Shown: positions 51,920-61,039 of the stretch, piece after piece | Position numbering within the stretch: position 1 is the first letter of the stretch | Layout: the number at the start of each line of letters is the position of its first letter | Origin: Lachnospiraceae bacterium | GTDB lineage: Bacteria > Bacillota > Clostridia > Lachnospirales > Lachnospiraceae | DNA: 64,000 bases | Assembly (NCBI GenBank): GCA_910575255.1 | Contig: CAJTEM010000020.1 | Coordinates: 1 to 64,000, forward strand | Direction of reading: 5' to 3' | Translations under genes and position numbers: made by a program | The notes under the pieces: generated by a model | Database searches by the model: none | Seen by the model: the letters and a program-made list of their open reading frames with translations, nothing else | Told to the model about the DNA's origin: nothing

Positions 51920-53026
51920 GTGAGCAGAATCGGAATCTGGTTTTTTCTGTCTTGTAAGCGATATCTGCACCGGTGGTCGTTTCTGCTGATTCTTCTTTTA
52001 CTCCCGCTGGGAACCTTTCTGATCCGGGAGTCTCAGAAAGAGGAAGCGGCAGAGATCCGGATTGCGGTATGCGTGAAACAGGAGGATGCCTTTCGGGCAG
52101 GCTCCGAAGAGGAAAACGCAAAGGAAGGGTTTGAAAAGCAGCTTTTGGAGGCACTGATAAGCAGGAAGCCGGAGGAGGGACTGTTTCATTTTTATCGCTG
52201 TGAGAATGAGCAGCAGGTGAGGGATGAGGTGGCATCCCGGAGGGCAGAGTGCGGATATGTGATCCCGGCAGACTTAAAAAAGCAGCTTGACCGCAAAAAA
52301 TTCAAACGGTGCATCCGGGTTTATTCCGCCCCCTCCACCATCGCGGCACAGCTGTCCTCGGAAGTGGTCTTTGCTGCGATGATTGAGCTCTATGACCGGG
52401 AGCTGTTTGAGAAATACATGACGGAAATGCTGGATACGGCGGAAACCGGGGAAAAAGATAATAGCGGCGGGATCCTGGAAGCTTATGACAGATGGAAAGA
52501 GAATGGAAGTACCTTTCATTTTACCTATGAATCCGTTGATTGGCAGGGACAGACAGACGAAGAACTGCCCGCGGCGTCCGTCTTTCCGGTACGGGGTATC
52601 GTGGCAGTCTATCTGTTTGTGGTTGGCCTTTACAGTGCCGCGATCAGCCTGGCAGATGAAAGAAAGCATCTGTTTCTGGCAATCCCCTATGGCAGCCGGA
52701 CCGGGTGCCGCCTGGCAGCAATGGCAGCTCCGGTCTTTCTGGCAGGAATCTCCGGCCTGGCGGCGCTTGTGACCGGGAATACCGGCTGGCGGGGAATCTG
52801 CGAGCTTACGGCATTGGCTGGCTACGGCGCCGCAGTGGTAATATTTTCCTGGGCAGTGCGTCTGATCTGCCGGCGGGAAGCGCTGATCTGCTGCCTGATT
52901 CCTTTTTTCCTTGTGGGCAGCCTGGTATTTTGTCCGGTATTTTTAGATATCGGAAAATACATTCCGGAATTCCGGATTCTGGGAAAATTCTTCCTGCCGG
53001 GGTATTATCTGAAGCTTTTTGGATGA
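51920..53026 (+). CDS. ABC-2-type permease B
   Basis: A 368-residue membrane protein beginning with GTG behind GGAGATGGAGG; the frame is open 22 codons upstream but without such a site. It has one N-terminal segment (about 12-32), an outer domain (35-225) and about six segments at the C-terminus. The overall plan matches the preceding permease although the sequences are quite different, so the pair probably forms a heterodimer. No signature of a known substrate class is visible. It is the last gene of the cassette; a palindromic element begins 16 bases after the stop. Confidence 0.72.
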   Translation: MSRIGIWFFLSCKRYLHRWSFLLILLLLPLGTFLIRESQKEEAAEIRIAVCVKQEDAFRAGSEEENAKEGFEKQLLEALISRKPEEGLFHFYRCENEQQVRDEVASRRAECGYVIPADLKKQLDRKKFKRCIRVYSAPSTIAAQLSSEVVFAAMIELYDRELFEKYMTEMLDTAETGEKDNSGGILEAYDRWKENGSTFHFTYESVDWQGQTDEELPAASVFPVRGIVAVYLFVVGLYSAAISLADERKHLFLAIPYGSRTGCRLAAMAAPVFLAGISGLAALVTGNTGWRGICELTALAGYGAAVVIFSWAVRLICRREALICCLIPFFLVGSLVFCPVFLDIGKYIPEFRILGKFFLPGYYLKLFG

Positions 53027-53041
53027 GGAAGGCGATCCAAG

Positions 53042-53329
53042 AGGTACGCCTTGGAATAAGGGGGAGTGCGGCGGCTCTCAGCTCTGGAAAAAAGGTTCCC
53101 CGGATTGCGTTTGCAGGATGCCTAGAAACTCTTAGCTCGCAGGAATCTGCGTCAGGAGCAAAAATGCAGCTGTCTGAGCGCAGCGAGTTCTGCATTTTTG
53201 CTCCTGCCTTTAGCAGATTCCTGCAAGCTTAGAGTTTCTGCATCCGAAACCCGAGATCCGGGGAACCTTTTTTCCAGAGCTGAGAGCCGCCGCGCTCCCC
53301 CTTTTCCATGGCGTACCTTCTGAAAATAC
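53042..53329. repeat. Large intergenic palindromic element, subfamily 2
   Basis: The ends aggtacgccttgga and tccatggcgtacct enclose arms gggggagtgcggcggctctc and ctctggaaaaaaggttcccc with their complements. Boxes gcaggatgcctagaaactc and gagtttctgcatccgaaac follow, then the inner arm gcaaaaatgcagctgtctg and central motif gagcgcagcgag near 53176-53187. The middle arms differ fully from the 30640/48110 type while the layout is the same. It lies between the ABC cassette and the antiporter operon. Nothing else is seen up to 53416. Confidence 0.85.
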
Positions 53330-53415
53330 TTCAGCGAGGCATAAATTAACAGGATAGTAACTTGTATTTCCCAGGAAACGGAGTTATAATGTTTGGGAAA
53401 AAGGGGGACAGGCTC

Positions 53416-53895
53416 ATGTTTTTTGTGATATTTGCAGTGTGGCTGATTCTGAATGGCAAGATAACGGCAGAGATTTGCTTCTTCGGCATCGGAATATCAG
53501 CGGCGCTGCTTTTTTTTATGTGCCGTTTTATGGAATACAGCCTGAAAAAAGAGCTGCTGCTGTTTTATCTGACACCGCTTCTGGTCCGCTATTTCTGGGT
53601 GCTTGTGAAAGAGATTGTCAAGGCAAATATCTGCGTATTGCGGATCATTCTCTCACCGGAGCTGCAGCCGGAGCCGGCGTTTGTGTACTTTACTACCAGG
53701 CTAAGGAGCGGCATGGCGAAGCTTTTGCTGGCGAATTCTATTACCCTGACTCCGGGAACCATTACCATATCCGTAGAGAATGACCGTTTCTGCGTGCATT
53801 GCCTGGACAAGGAGCTGGCAGAGGGGATGGAGGAATCCGTGTTCGTGGATCTTCTGGAAGAGATGGAGGCAAAGGAGGCACAATGGAACTGCTGA
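53416..53895 (+). CDS. mrpE: Na+/H+ antiporter subunit E (MrpE/MnhE)
   Basis: A 159-residue membrane protein with two or three N-terminal segments and the MrpE signature (LVKEIVKANICVLRIILSPE, then LLANSITLTPGTITISV). The start at 53416 follows aaaaaggggg; 18 more upstream codons are open but lack a site. It is the first gene of a ten-gene operon for a Mrp/Mbh-type cation/proton antiporter. MrpE is an assembly/structural subunit. It overlaps the next gene by 13 bases. Confidence 0.88.
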   Translation: MFFVIFAVWLILNGKITAEICFFGIGISAALLFFMCRFMEYSLKKELLLFYLTPLLVRYFWVLVKEIVKANICVLRIILSPELQPEPAFVYFTTRLRSGMAKLLLANSITLTPGTITISVENDRFCVHCLDKELAEGMEESVFVDLLEEMEAKEAQWNC

Positions 53896-54287
53896 ATAAA
53901 GGTTGTGACTGGCTGCTGACCAGTGCGGTGATTGTACTGGCTGTGCTGATCATTGTGAGTCTGATACGTTCCGTGCGGGGGCCGCGGATTGCGGATCGGA
54001 TCATTGCCGTCAATATGATCGGAACCATGGTGATCCTGATCCTTGCCATTTTGTCCGTGTATCTGGAGGAAAGCTACCTGGTGGATGTGTGCCTGATCTA
54101 TGCGATGATCAGTTTTCTGGGCGTGGTGGTGCTCTGCAAAGTGTATACCGGGGTATATCTGCAGAAAAAGCAGATGCAGGCAGACCTAAACGCAGTAGAG
54201 GATAACTTGAGAAGACAGGAAAAACGCGATGACATGGCAGGCAGCGCGGCGCGTGCCGAAACGTTGAAAAAGGAGGAGCGCTTGTGA
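53883..54287 (+). CDS. mrpF: Antiporter subunit F (MrpF/MnhF)
   Basis: A 134-residue protein with three membrane segments and the MrpF motif IRSVRGPRIADRIIAVNMIG. The C-terminal 40 residues are a charged extension (QADLNAVEDNLRRQEKRDD) that goes beyond the usual 90-residue family length. AAAGGAGG precedes the ATG. Its stop overlaps the MrpG GTG (GTGA). Confidence 0.88.
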   Translation: MELLNKGCDWLLTSAVIVLAVLIIVSLIRSVRGPRIADRIIAVNMIGTMVILILAILSVYLEESYLVDVCLIYAMISFLGVVVLCKVYTGVYLQKKQMQADLNAVEDNLRRQEKRDDMAGSAARAETLKKEERL

Positions 54288-54640
54288 CTGGGGAATGGAT
54301 ACGTTTTGTGGCGGCGGCAGGTCTTTTGGTTCTGGGATTGATTTTTGAGATTCTGGCAGTGTTCGGGGTGAACCGTTTTCATCGGGCGCTGAACCGGATG
54401 CATGCGGCGGCTATGGGAGATACGCTGGGAATTCTGTTTGTACTGCTGGGGCTGATGGTGCTTCGGGGATTTTCCATGGATTCCCTGAAGCTGCTGACAG
54501 TGGTGGCATTTTTCTGGATTGCGTCGCCGGTGTCAGGTCATATGATCAGCCGATTGGAGGCGATGACGGATGAAAAGCTGGGCGAGATTATCGTGATTCA
54601 CAGGGAAAACGAAGAGCCGGAATCCAAAGGAAAGGAATGA
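54284..54640 (+). CDS. mrpG: Antiporter subunit G (MrpG/MnhG)
   Basis: A 118-residue protein starting with GTG and having three membrane segments. FGVNRFHRALNRMHAAAMGD is close to the MrpG signature (RFPDxYxRLHAxTKxxTLG), and VSGHMISR near residue 85 is also typical. It is coupled to both neighbours by four-base overlaps. Confidence 0.85.
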   Translation: MTGEWIRFVAAAGLLVLGLIFEILAVFGVNRFHRALNRMHAAAMGDTLGILFVLLGLMVLRGFSMDSLKLLTVVAFFWIASPVSGHMISRLEAMTDEKLGEIIVIHRENEEPESKGKE

Positions 54641-54912
54641 CGGAAATGAGATTTTTTGAGATGATATTGCTGCTGAGCCTGGTGGTTTGTGCCGTTTCCG
54701 TGGCATTTACCAGGGATTTGCTTACCTCAATCGTGATTTTTATGTCATACAGTCTGATTATGTGTGTCCTTTGGGTGCTGCTGCAGTCTCCGGATCTGGC
54801 AATTACGGAGGCAGCAGTAGGGGCGGGGGTCACCAGCATCCTGTTCTTTGTGACATTAAAGAAGATACGGGCAATCCGAAAGGAGGACGGGAATGAGCAG
54901 ACGAAGAGATGA
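54637..54912 (+). CDS. Antiporter subunit, MbhD/DUF4040 type
   Basis: A 91-residue protein with three membrane segments. VAFTRDLLTSIVIFMSYSLI and SPDLAITEAAVGAGVTSILF match the MbhD-like (DUF4040) domain found in membrane-bound hydrogenases and in the C-terminus of MrpA. Here it is a separate small gene, as in Mbh/Mbs-type clusters. It overlaps both neighbours. Confidence 0.85.
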   Translation: MTEMRFFEMILLLSLVVCAVSVAFTRDLLTSIVIFMSYSLIMCVLWVLLQSPDLAITEAAVGAGVTSILFFVTLKKIRAIRKEDGNEQTKR

Positions 54913-55930
54913 TTATGAAAGCAGCTGGTGGCGCAGGTTCAAAAGCTGGGTGGATGGTGAGACGGATCTGCTGGCGGAGGGGATGGAGATCCGGATACCG
55001 CAAGTGCCCGGGGACGGGAATGGGGAGACAAAGCAGCCCGGATCCCAGGCACGTCAGGCCGGGACGGATGGTGAGACAAGGCAGCTCGGATCCCAGGCAT
55101 ATCAGGCCGGGGCGGATGACGGAAAAGACCGGCCGCCGCATCTGTTTTATGAGAGCCGCGGTATCCGCTGGTTCCGCAGATTTTACCAGGTGATGTCGGT
55201 GCTTCTGTGCCTGAGTATTATTTTTGTGCTTTTATGGACCATAGCCTGTCTGCCGGCTATCGGAAATGCCGGAAATCCCGACAATAATGAGGTGTCTGCC
55301 CGTTATATCGAGAAAGGATTGCAGGAAACCGGCGCGGTTAACATTGTGACAGGAATGATTCTGGATTATCGGGCATTCGATACTTTTGGTGAGTCCTGTG
55401 TGCTTTTTATCGCCTCCTGCTGTGTGCTGGTGCTTCTGCGGATTGATGCCAAAGACGGGGATATCCAGACAAGAAAGCGTCTGGAAATGGCGGATGACAG
55501 GAGGTTTGAACCAAAGGAGGATATCATTCTCCAGAAATGTGCCTGTGTGCTGGTGCCGCTTATCCTGGTGTTCGGGATCTATATTGTGCTGAACGGGCAT
55601 CTTTCGCCAGGCGGAGGCTTTTCCGGAGGGGCGGTGCTGGGTTCGGGACTGATTCTTTATCTGAATGCCTTTGGTTTTCAGAAGACGGAACGTTTTTTTA
55701 CAGAGAAGATTTACCGGAGAATCACGCTGTGTGCGCTGACGTTTTACTGTATGGCGAAAAGCTATTCCTTTTTTACAGGCGCCAATCACCTCAAAAGCGG
55801 AATTCCCTTAGGAACGCCGGGGACGATTCTGAGCAGCGGCCTGATTCTGCCGCTGAATATCTGCGTGGGGCTGGTGGTGGCCTGCACCATGTATGCCTTT
55901 TATGCATTGTTCCGAAAAGGGGGAATGTAG
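54893..55930 (+). CDS. mrpB: Fused MbhE-like/MrpB antiporter subunit with duplicated hydrophilic insert
   Basis: A 345-residue protein. Residues 1-80 are hydrophilic and contain an imperfect tandem repeat of about 16 residues (GETKQPGSQARQAGTD, GETRQLGSQAYQAGAD). Residues 100-190 hold two membrane segments and the MbhE-like segment EVSARYIEKGLQETGAVNIV-TGMILDYRAFDTFGES. Residues 205-345 are MrpB proper (LNGHLSPGGGFSGGAVLGSG). In Mrp systems the E/B-type parts are separate or carried on MrpA, so this is a composite. It starts inside the previous gene behind AGGAGG. Confidence 0.82.
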   Translation: MSRRRDDYESSWWRRFKSWVDGETDLLAEGMEIRIPQVPGDGNGETKQPGSQARQAGTDGETRQLGSQAYQAGADDGKDRPPHLFYESRGIRWFRRFYQVMSVLLCLSIIFVLLWTIACLPAIGNAGNPDNNEVSARYIEKGLQETGAVNIVTGMILDYRAFDTFGESCVLFIASCCVLVLLRIDAKDGDIQTRKRLEMADDRRFEPKEDIILQKCACVLVPLILVFGIYIVLNGHLSPGGGFSGGAVLGSGLILYLNAFGFQKTERFFTEKIYRRITLCALTFYCMAKSYSFFTGANHLKSGIPLGTPGTILSSGLILPLNICVGLVVACTMYAFYALFRKGGM

Positions 55931-55931
55931 C

Positions 55932-56309
55932 ATGAATACACCGCTGTTTGTCAATATGGAGGAAACCGTGTCCATCATTCTGTTCGGAATCGGGTTCACA
56001 ATGCTGATGCTCCACCGGAACCTGATCAAAAAGATCCTGGGCATGAATATCATGGATACGGCCGTGTACCTGTTTCTGGCTGTGAAGGGTTATATCCGCG
56101 GACGGATGGTGCCGATCGTGGCGGACGGGATTCAGGATGTGTCCGCCTATATCAATCCGGTTCCCAGCGGCCTGGTTCTGACGGGAATCGTGGTCTCGGT
56201 GAGTACTACGGCGCTGATGCTGGCACTGACGATCCGGCTGTATGAACGTTACGGTTCGCTGGATCTGGATGAGATTCTCATGCGGGCAAAAGAGGAGGAG
56301 AGAGCATGA
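55932..56309 (+). CDS. mrpC: Antiporter subunit C (MrpC/MnhC, NuoK-like)
   Basis: A 125-residue protein with three membrane segments and NuoK-like features: FGIGFTMLMLHRNLIKKILGMN in the first half and VLTGIVVSVSTTALMLAL with a long helix. NuoK/MrpC has an essential glutamate in the second segment; the second segment here (IMDTAVYLFL) is less conserved. The stop overlaps the next gene's start. Confidence 0.85.
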   Translation: MNTPLFVNMEETVSIILFGIGFTMLMLHRNLIKKILGMNIMDTAVYLFLAVKGYIRGRMVPIVADGIQDVSAYINPVPSGLVLTGIVVSVSTTALMLALTIRLYERYGSLDLDEILMRAKEEERA

Positions 56310-57859
56310 GCCTGGTACAGAACTTTCCGTTTTTCTCCATTATCCTGGCCATGTTTTCGGGAATTCTTTCCTCTGTGCTGGACGGAAAAAAGGCGAGGAA
56401 TGTAAGCCTGGCAGCGATTGTTATGACCACGGTCATGTCTGCGGCAGTGCTGCATTTCTGTGTCAGGACCGGGCAGAGCTATACGTATATGATGGGACAT
56501 TTTCCGGCTCCCTGGGGCAATGAGATCCGGGCCGGGGTGCTGGAGGGACAGACGGCAGTTCTGTTTGGAGTGGTGATGTTTCTGGCTGTTGTGGGAGGGA
56601 TGGACCACACGGCCATGGATGTGGAGGAAAGCAAGCAGAATCTGTTTTACATTATGATTGATCTGATGCTGAGCTCGCTGCTGGCTCTGATCTATACCAA
56701 TGATCTGTTTACTGCCTATGTGTTTGTGGAGATCAATACCATCGCCGGGTGCGGACTGATTATGATCCGGCAGATCGGACGCAGCCTTTCCTCAGCAATC
56801 CGTTATATGATTATGAGCCAGTTGGGCTCGGGGCTTTTTCTGATCGGACTCAGCCTTTTGTATGATGTCACCGGACATCTCTTGATGAGTCCGGCAAAGG
56901 AAGCCGTGGCAGCAATCGAGGCAGCAGGGCTTTATGAGGTTCCGATGCTGGTGATTATGGCTGTGGTCAGCGTGGGACTGGCGATCAAAAGCGGGCTGTA
57001 TCCCTTCCATTACTGGATTCCGGATACTTATGGCTACGCCACCCCGACAGCAAGTGCGGTTCTGTCCGGGCTGGTGTCGAAGGGATATATTTTTCTGCTG
57101 ATCAAGATTTTCTACCGGGTGCTGGGAAGGGAGAATGTCATTGCAAGCCAGATTGTAAACGTATTGTTTGTGTTTGGACTGGCAGGAATGCTGATGGGCT
57201 CGGTTCATGCGATCCTGGAGCGGGATACCAGAAGAATGATCGCCTATTCGTCGGTGGCGCAGATCGGATATATCTATATGGGAATCGGTCTGGGGACGCA
57301 GGCTGGGATGGTGGCGGCGCTCTTCCACATGTTTACCCATTCAGCGACAAAGGCGCTTTTGTTCATCAGTGCGGTAGGGCTTTATGAGGTGTCCGGGGAT
57401 CGGAAGGATTTCCGGAGCCTGCAGGGTTCCGGGTATCGTAATCCACTGGCAGGGATCGGGTTTGCGGTCGGCTCTTTGTCCATGGTGGGCTTTCCCATGC
57501 TGTCCGGCTTTATCTCCAAACTGCTGTTTGCCACCTCGGCGCTCCAGAGTCCTCATAAAATGCTGCCGACAGTGATTGCTCTGGCGATCAGCACGATATT
57601 GAATGCCGTATATTTTCTGCGGCTGGTGATCACGCTTTACACGATACCGGAAGCAGAAAATGCTGCTGGCAAAGGAAACGATAAGCGGCAGAGAGTATTC
57701 GTGGCCGCGAAAGGTCAGGGGGAAGCGTCGGCGTTTCCAGCCAGTTCCCGAAAACTGCGGCTGGCAATTGTCAGTTTTATTCTGCTGAATCTGGTACTGG
57801 GACTCTGCTCTCAGCCGATTGTAAACCAAATCGGAAACGGTCTGACGATGTTTGAGTAG
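56306..57859 (+). CDS. Proton-translocating antiporter subunit (MrpD/NuoN-like), first of four
   Basis: A 517-residue membrane protein with about 14 segments of the Proton_antipo_M family. The TM5 glutamate is in AYVFVEINTIAGC and the TM7 lysine in VGLAIKSGLYPFHYWIPD; both are essential in this family and both are present. ATPTASAVLSGLVSKGY and AYSSVAQIGY are also typical. It overlaps the mrpC stop (ATGA). Confidence 0.88.
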   Translation: MSLVQNFPFFSIILAMFSGILSSVLDGKKARNVSLAAIVMTTVMSAAVLHFCVRTGQSYTYMMGHFPAPWGNEIRAGVLEGQTAVLFGVVMFLAVVGGMDHTAMDVEESKQNLFYIMIDLMLSSLLALIYTNDLFTAYVFVEINTIAGCGLIMIRQIGRSLSSAIRYMIMSQLGSGLFLIGLSLLYDVTGHLLMSPAKEAVAAIEAAGLYEVPMLVIMAVVSVGLAIKSGLYPFHYWIPDTYGYATPTASAVLSGLVSKGYIFLLIKIFYRVLGRENVIASQIVNVLFVFGLAGMLMGSVHAILERDTRRMIAYSSVAQIGYIYMGIGLGTQAGMVAALFHMFTHSATKALLFISAVGLYEVSGDRKDFRSLQGSGYRNPLAGIGFAVGSLSMVGFPMLSGFISKLLFATSALQSPHKMLPTVIALAISTILNAVYFLRLVITLYTIPEAENAAGKGNDKRQRVFVAAKGQGEASAFPASSRKLRLAIVSFILLNLVLGLCSQPIVNQIGNGLTMFE

Positions 57860-57870
57860 GAGAATCAATC

Positions 57871-59430
57871 ATGTATGCAATCGAAGAAAATATCATTTTG
57901 CTGCTGCCGGTCGTGTTGCCGACGGCAGTGGGGACAGCGATCCTTATGGTTCCGGGATTTGACAGGAACCGGGGGCGGATAATCGCTGCAGTGTTGGGAA
58001 CCCTTCTCGTGGAGGCAGCGCTGGCGGGGCTGGCTCTGGCAACCGGCGGCAGTCTGGTTTTGTGGCAGCTGACAGAGACCGTGGCTCTCAGCTTTCATGT
58101 GGATGGGATCAGCCGCCTGTTTGCTGCGCTTACCGTGGGAGTCTGGCTGCTGGTGGGAATTTATTCCGTATCCTATATGAAACAGGAAGAGGAGGAACGC
58201 CGGTTTTTCGGATTCTATCTGATTGTACTGGGAGTTCTGGTGGGGCTGGATTTTTCGGGAAACCTGATTACCTTGTATGTATTTTATGAGCTGATGACCC
58301 TGACCTCTCTGCCGCTGGTTCTTCATGAGCGGACCAAGGAGGCAGTGGCGGCAGGACTGAAATATCTGTTCTATTCGGTGGCCGGCGCATTTCTTGCCCT
58401 GTTCGGAATCTTTTTGCTGATGCAGATCTGCGGGAACCAGCCCTTTGTGCCGGGCGGCTTGATCGTACGCCTTCCCGGGGAGGGACTGGTGTCTTTCCAG
58501 GAGGGGATGGGGAGCGGTGGGACTCCGGTGAAAGAGGGGCTGTTTCTGGCTGCTGTTTTCTGCATGCTTGTGGGCTTTGGCGCCAAGGCAGGAATGTTTC
58601 CGCTTCATGGCTGGCTGCCCACGGCCCATCCGGTGGCTCCGGCGCCGGCCAGTGCAGTACTGTCCGGAGTTATCACGAAATCAGGGGTGCTGGCAGTGAT
58701 CCGGGTCGTTTATTTTGCGGTGGGGCCAAAGGTGCTTCGGGGAACCTGGGTACAGCAGGTGTGGATTCTTCTGACATTGCTCACGGTATTTATGGGTTCC
58801 ATGCTGGCATATAAGGAACCGGTGCTCAAGAAACGTCTGGCCTATTCCACGGTCAGCCAGGTTTCCTATGTTCTGTTTGGTCTGAGCATGCTGCAGAGTC
58901 AGGCATTTGTGGGAGCCTTGTCCCATGTGGTGTTCCATTCCCTGATCAAGAACGCCTTGTTTCTCTGTGCCGGCGCTGTTATTGTGATGACCGGGAAGAC
59001 GCGGGTAAGGGATATGAGGGGGCTGGGAGAGAAAATGCCGCTGCTGCTTGGCTGTTATACCGTGGCGGCTCTGGCTTTGGTGGGGATCCCACCGGCCAGC
59101 GGTTTTGTCAGCAAATGGTATCTGGCCGTAGGAGCGCTGGCTTCGGGAACGGGAGTCTGGGCCTGGCTGGGACCGGTGGTTCTGCTGGTGAGTGCGCTTT
59201 TGACGGCGGGATATCTGCTGCCGCTGACGATCCAGGGCTTTTTTCCGGGAACATACGGTAAGGAGGATGTGGATGCCGGGCAGGGGAAGGCCGGACCAGA
59301 GGCAAGGCAGGAACCGTCCGGGTGGATGATGGGCCCGATTCTCATTCTGACGGCAGGAGCGCTGCTGTTTGGCTGTTTTCCGGGCGCCTTGCTTGCTGCG
59401 CTTGAGACACTGGCCGGGGCAGTGCTGTAA
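57871..59430 (+). CDS. Proton-translocating antiporter subunit (MrpD-like), second of four
   Basis: A 519-residue Proton_antipo_M protein. YVFYELMTLTSLPLVLHE carries the TM5 glutamate, and GFGAKAGMFPLHGWLPTAHP the TM7 lysine followed by APAPASAVLSGVITKSG. It is longer at the C-terminus than the previous one, with a hydrophilic loop (YGKEDVDAGQGKAGPEARQ) before the last segment. It begins 12 bases after the preceding stop. It is likely a second proton channel of the complex. Confidence 0.87.
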   Translation: MYAIEENIILLLPVVLPTAVGTAILMVPGFDRNRGRIIAAVLGTLLVEAALAGLALATGGSLVLWQLTETVALSFHVDGISRLFAALTVGVWLLVGIYSVSYMKQEEEERRFFGFYLIVLGVLVGLDFSGNLITLYVFYELMTLTSLPLVLHERTKEAVAAGLKYLFYSVAGAFLALFGIFLLMQICGNQPFVPGGLIVRLPGEGLVSFQEGMGSGGTPVKEGLFLAAVFCMLVGFGAKAGMFPLHGWLPTAHPVAPAPASAVLSGVITKSGVLAVIRVVYFAVGPKVLRGTWVQQVWILLTLLTVFMGSMLAYKEPVLKKRLAYSTVSQVSYVLFGLSMLQSQAFVGALSHVVFHSLIKNALFLCAGAVIVMTGKTRVRDMRGLGEKMPLLLGCYTVAALALVGIPPASGFVSKWYLAVGALASGTGVWAWLGPVVLLVSALLTAGYLLPLTIQGFFPGTYGKEDVDAGQGKAGPEARQEPSGWMMGPILILTAGALLFGCFPGALLAALETLAGAVL

Positions 59431-59443
59431 CGGAGGGATGGTT

Positions 59444-61039
59444 ATGAAAGAAATACTTCTGGCAGTGCCGGTTTTGCTTCCGATTGCAGGAGGGGCAGGG
59501 ATGCTGGCCATGCATCTGGGTACCGGAGGAAAAAATGACGACCGGCGCCTGATGCTTTTGACCGCTGGATTGGTGGCGGTGAACAGTCTGGTGATTTTCT
59601 GGCTGCTGCGGTTTGGGACGGGAGCCGGCCTGGTGCTGTTTCGGTTGTTCGGGAATCTAACCGTGCGCTTTGAGCTGGATCCGATGGGGAGAGTATTTGC
59701 CGGCCTGATTGCCTTTTTGTGGCCGTTTGCAACACTGTATTCTTTTGAATATATGAAGCATGAGGAGAGGAAGCCGACGTTCTTTGCCTACTATGTGATG
59801 ACCTATGGGGTGACATCCGGGATCGCCCTGGCCGGGAATCTGGTGACCATGTATCTCTGTTATGAAATGCTGACTTTGGTGACCTTCCCGCTGGTGCTTT
59901 TTCCTATGACAAAAGAGGCCAAGAGGGCCAGCCGCCGGTATCTGTACTATTCCATCGGCGGGGCCGCGTTTGCTTTTATCGGGCTGGTGTTTGTGCTGAG
60001 CTTTTCCAGAACCGGAAATACAGATTTTATACCAGGAGGGGTGCTGAATCTGGAAGCGGGCAGAGCGCAGCGAAATCTGCTCCTTCTGGTATATGTGCTG
60101 GCGTTTTTCGGCTTTGGAGTCAAGGCGGCGCTTTTTCCGCTGCATGGCTGGCTTCCGAAAGCCACGGTGGCCCCGACACCGGTGACGGCGCTTCTGCATG
60201 CAGTGGCAGTGGTAAAATCCGGCGCCTTTGCTATTCTGCGTTTTACGTATTTCAGTTACGGGACGGAATTTTTGCGGGGAAGCTGGGCACAGGAGATCGT
60301 GATGGCCGCGACGTTGGCAACCATTGTTTTTGGCTCTACCATGGCAGTCCGGGAAATTCACTGGAAACGGCGCTTGGCCTACTCTACGGTCAGCAATCTT
60401 TCTTATATTCTGTTTGGAGCCGCAATGATGAGTCCTTTGGGACTGGCAGCTGCCCTCAGCCATCTGGCAGTACATGCCTTCATGAAAATCTGCTCCTTTT
60501 TCTGTGCCGGGGCAGTGATGCATCAGACGGGAAAGACTCAGGTGTATGAGCTGGATGGTCTGGGAAAGGAAATGCCTGTGACCTTTGCCTGTCTGACGGT
60601 GGCCAGCTTATCGCTGATGGGGATTCCGCTGTTTGGCGGCTTTATCAGCAAATGGAATCTGGTACAGGCAGCATTTGCCTGCGGCAGCAGAAGTGACGGA
60701 ATGATGTCGGAGAGTGCAATTGCCCTGCCGGCTGCTGCGGGAGCTGGGGTATGGCTGCCCTATGTGGGAGTGGCAGTTATCCTGTATTCGGCATTGATGA
60801 CCGGGATCTATATGCTGACCGTGCTGGTGCGGGCATATTTTCCCAAAGTGGCGGTTGGGGATACAGGAGGAGAGGAGGGCGGGAATTGCAGGAGCCAGGA
60901 GGGCAGGACAAAGTTTCGGGATCCTGGCTGGATGATGCTGACGCCTCTTCTGATTTTTGCGGCTGTGATTCTTGTCCTGGGACTGCATTCGGCTCCGCTT
61001 ATGCGTCTCTTGGCAGAGATAGGGGGTGAAGCGGGATGA
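59444..61039 (+). CDS. Proton-translocating antiporter subunit (MrpD-like), third of four
   Basis: A 531-residue Proton_antipo_M protein. The TM5 glutamate lies in YLCYEMLTLVTFPLVL and the TM7 lysine in FGVKAALFPLHGWLPKAT, which together with VAPTPVTALLHAVAVVKSG gives a full active set. Two in-frame ATGs lie at 59438 and 59444; the second has the better spacing to GGAGGG. Its stop overlaps the fourth subunit (ATGA). Confidence 0.87.
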   Translation: MKEILLAVPVLLPIAGGAGMLAMHLGTGGKNDDRRLMLLTAGLVAVNSLVIFWLLRFGTGAGLVLFRLFGNLTVRFELDPMGRVFAGLIAFLWPFATLYSFEYMKHEERKPTFFAYYVMTYGVTSGIALAGNLVTMYLCYEMLTLVTFPLVLFPMTKEAKRASRRYLYYSIGGAAFAFIGLVFVLSFSRTGNTDFIPGGVLNLEAGRAQRNLLLLVYVLAFFGFGVKAALFPLHGWLPKATVAPTPVTALLHAVAVVKSGAFAILRFTYFSYGTEFLRGSWAQEIVMAATLATIVFGSTMAVREIHWKRRLAYSTVSNLSYILFGAAMMSPLGLAAALSHLAVHAFMKICSFFCAGAVMHQTGKTQVYELDGLGKEMPVTFACLTVASLSLMGIPLFGGFISKWNLVQAAFACGSRSDGMMSESAIALPAAAGAGVWLPYVGVAVILYSALMTGIYMLTVLVRAYFPKVAVGDTGGEEGGNCRSQEGRTKFRDPGWMMLTPLLIFAAVILVLGLHSAPLMRLLAEIGGEAG

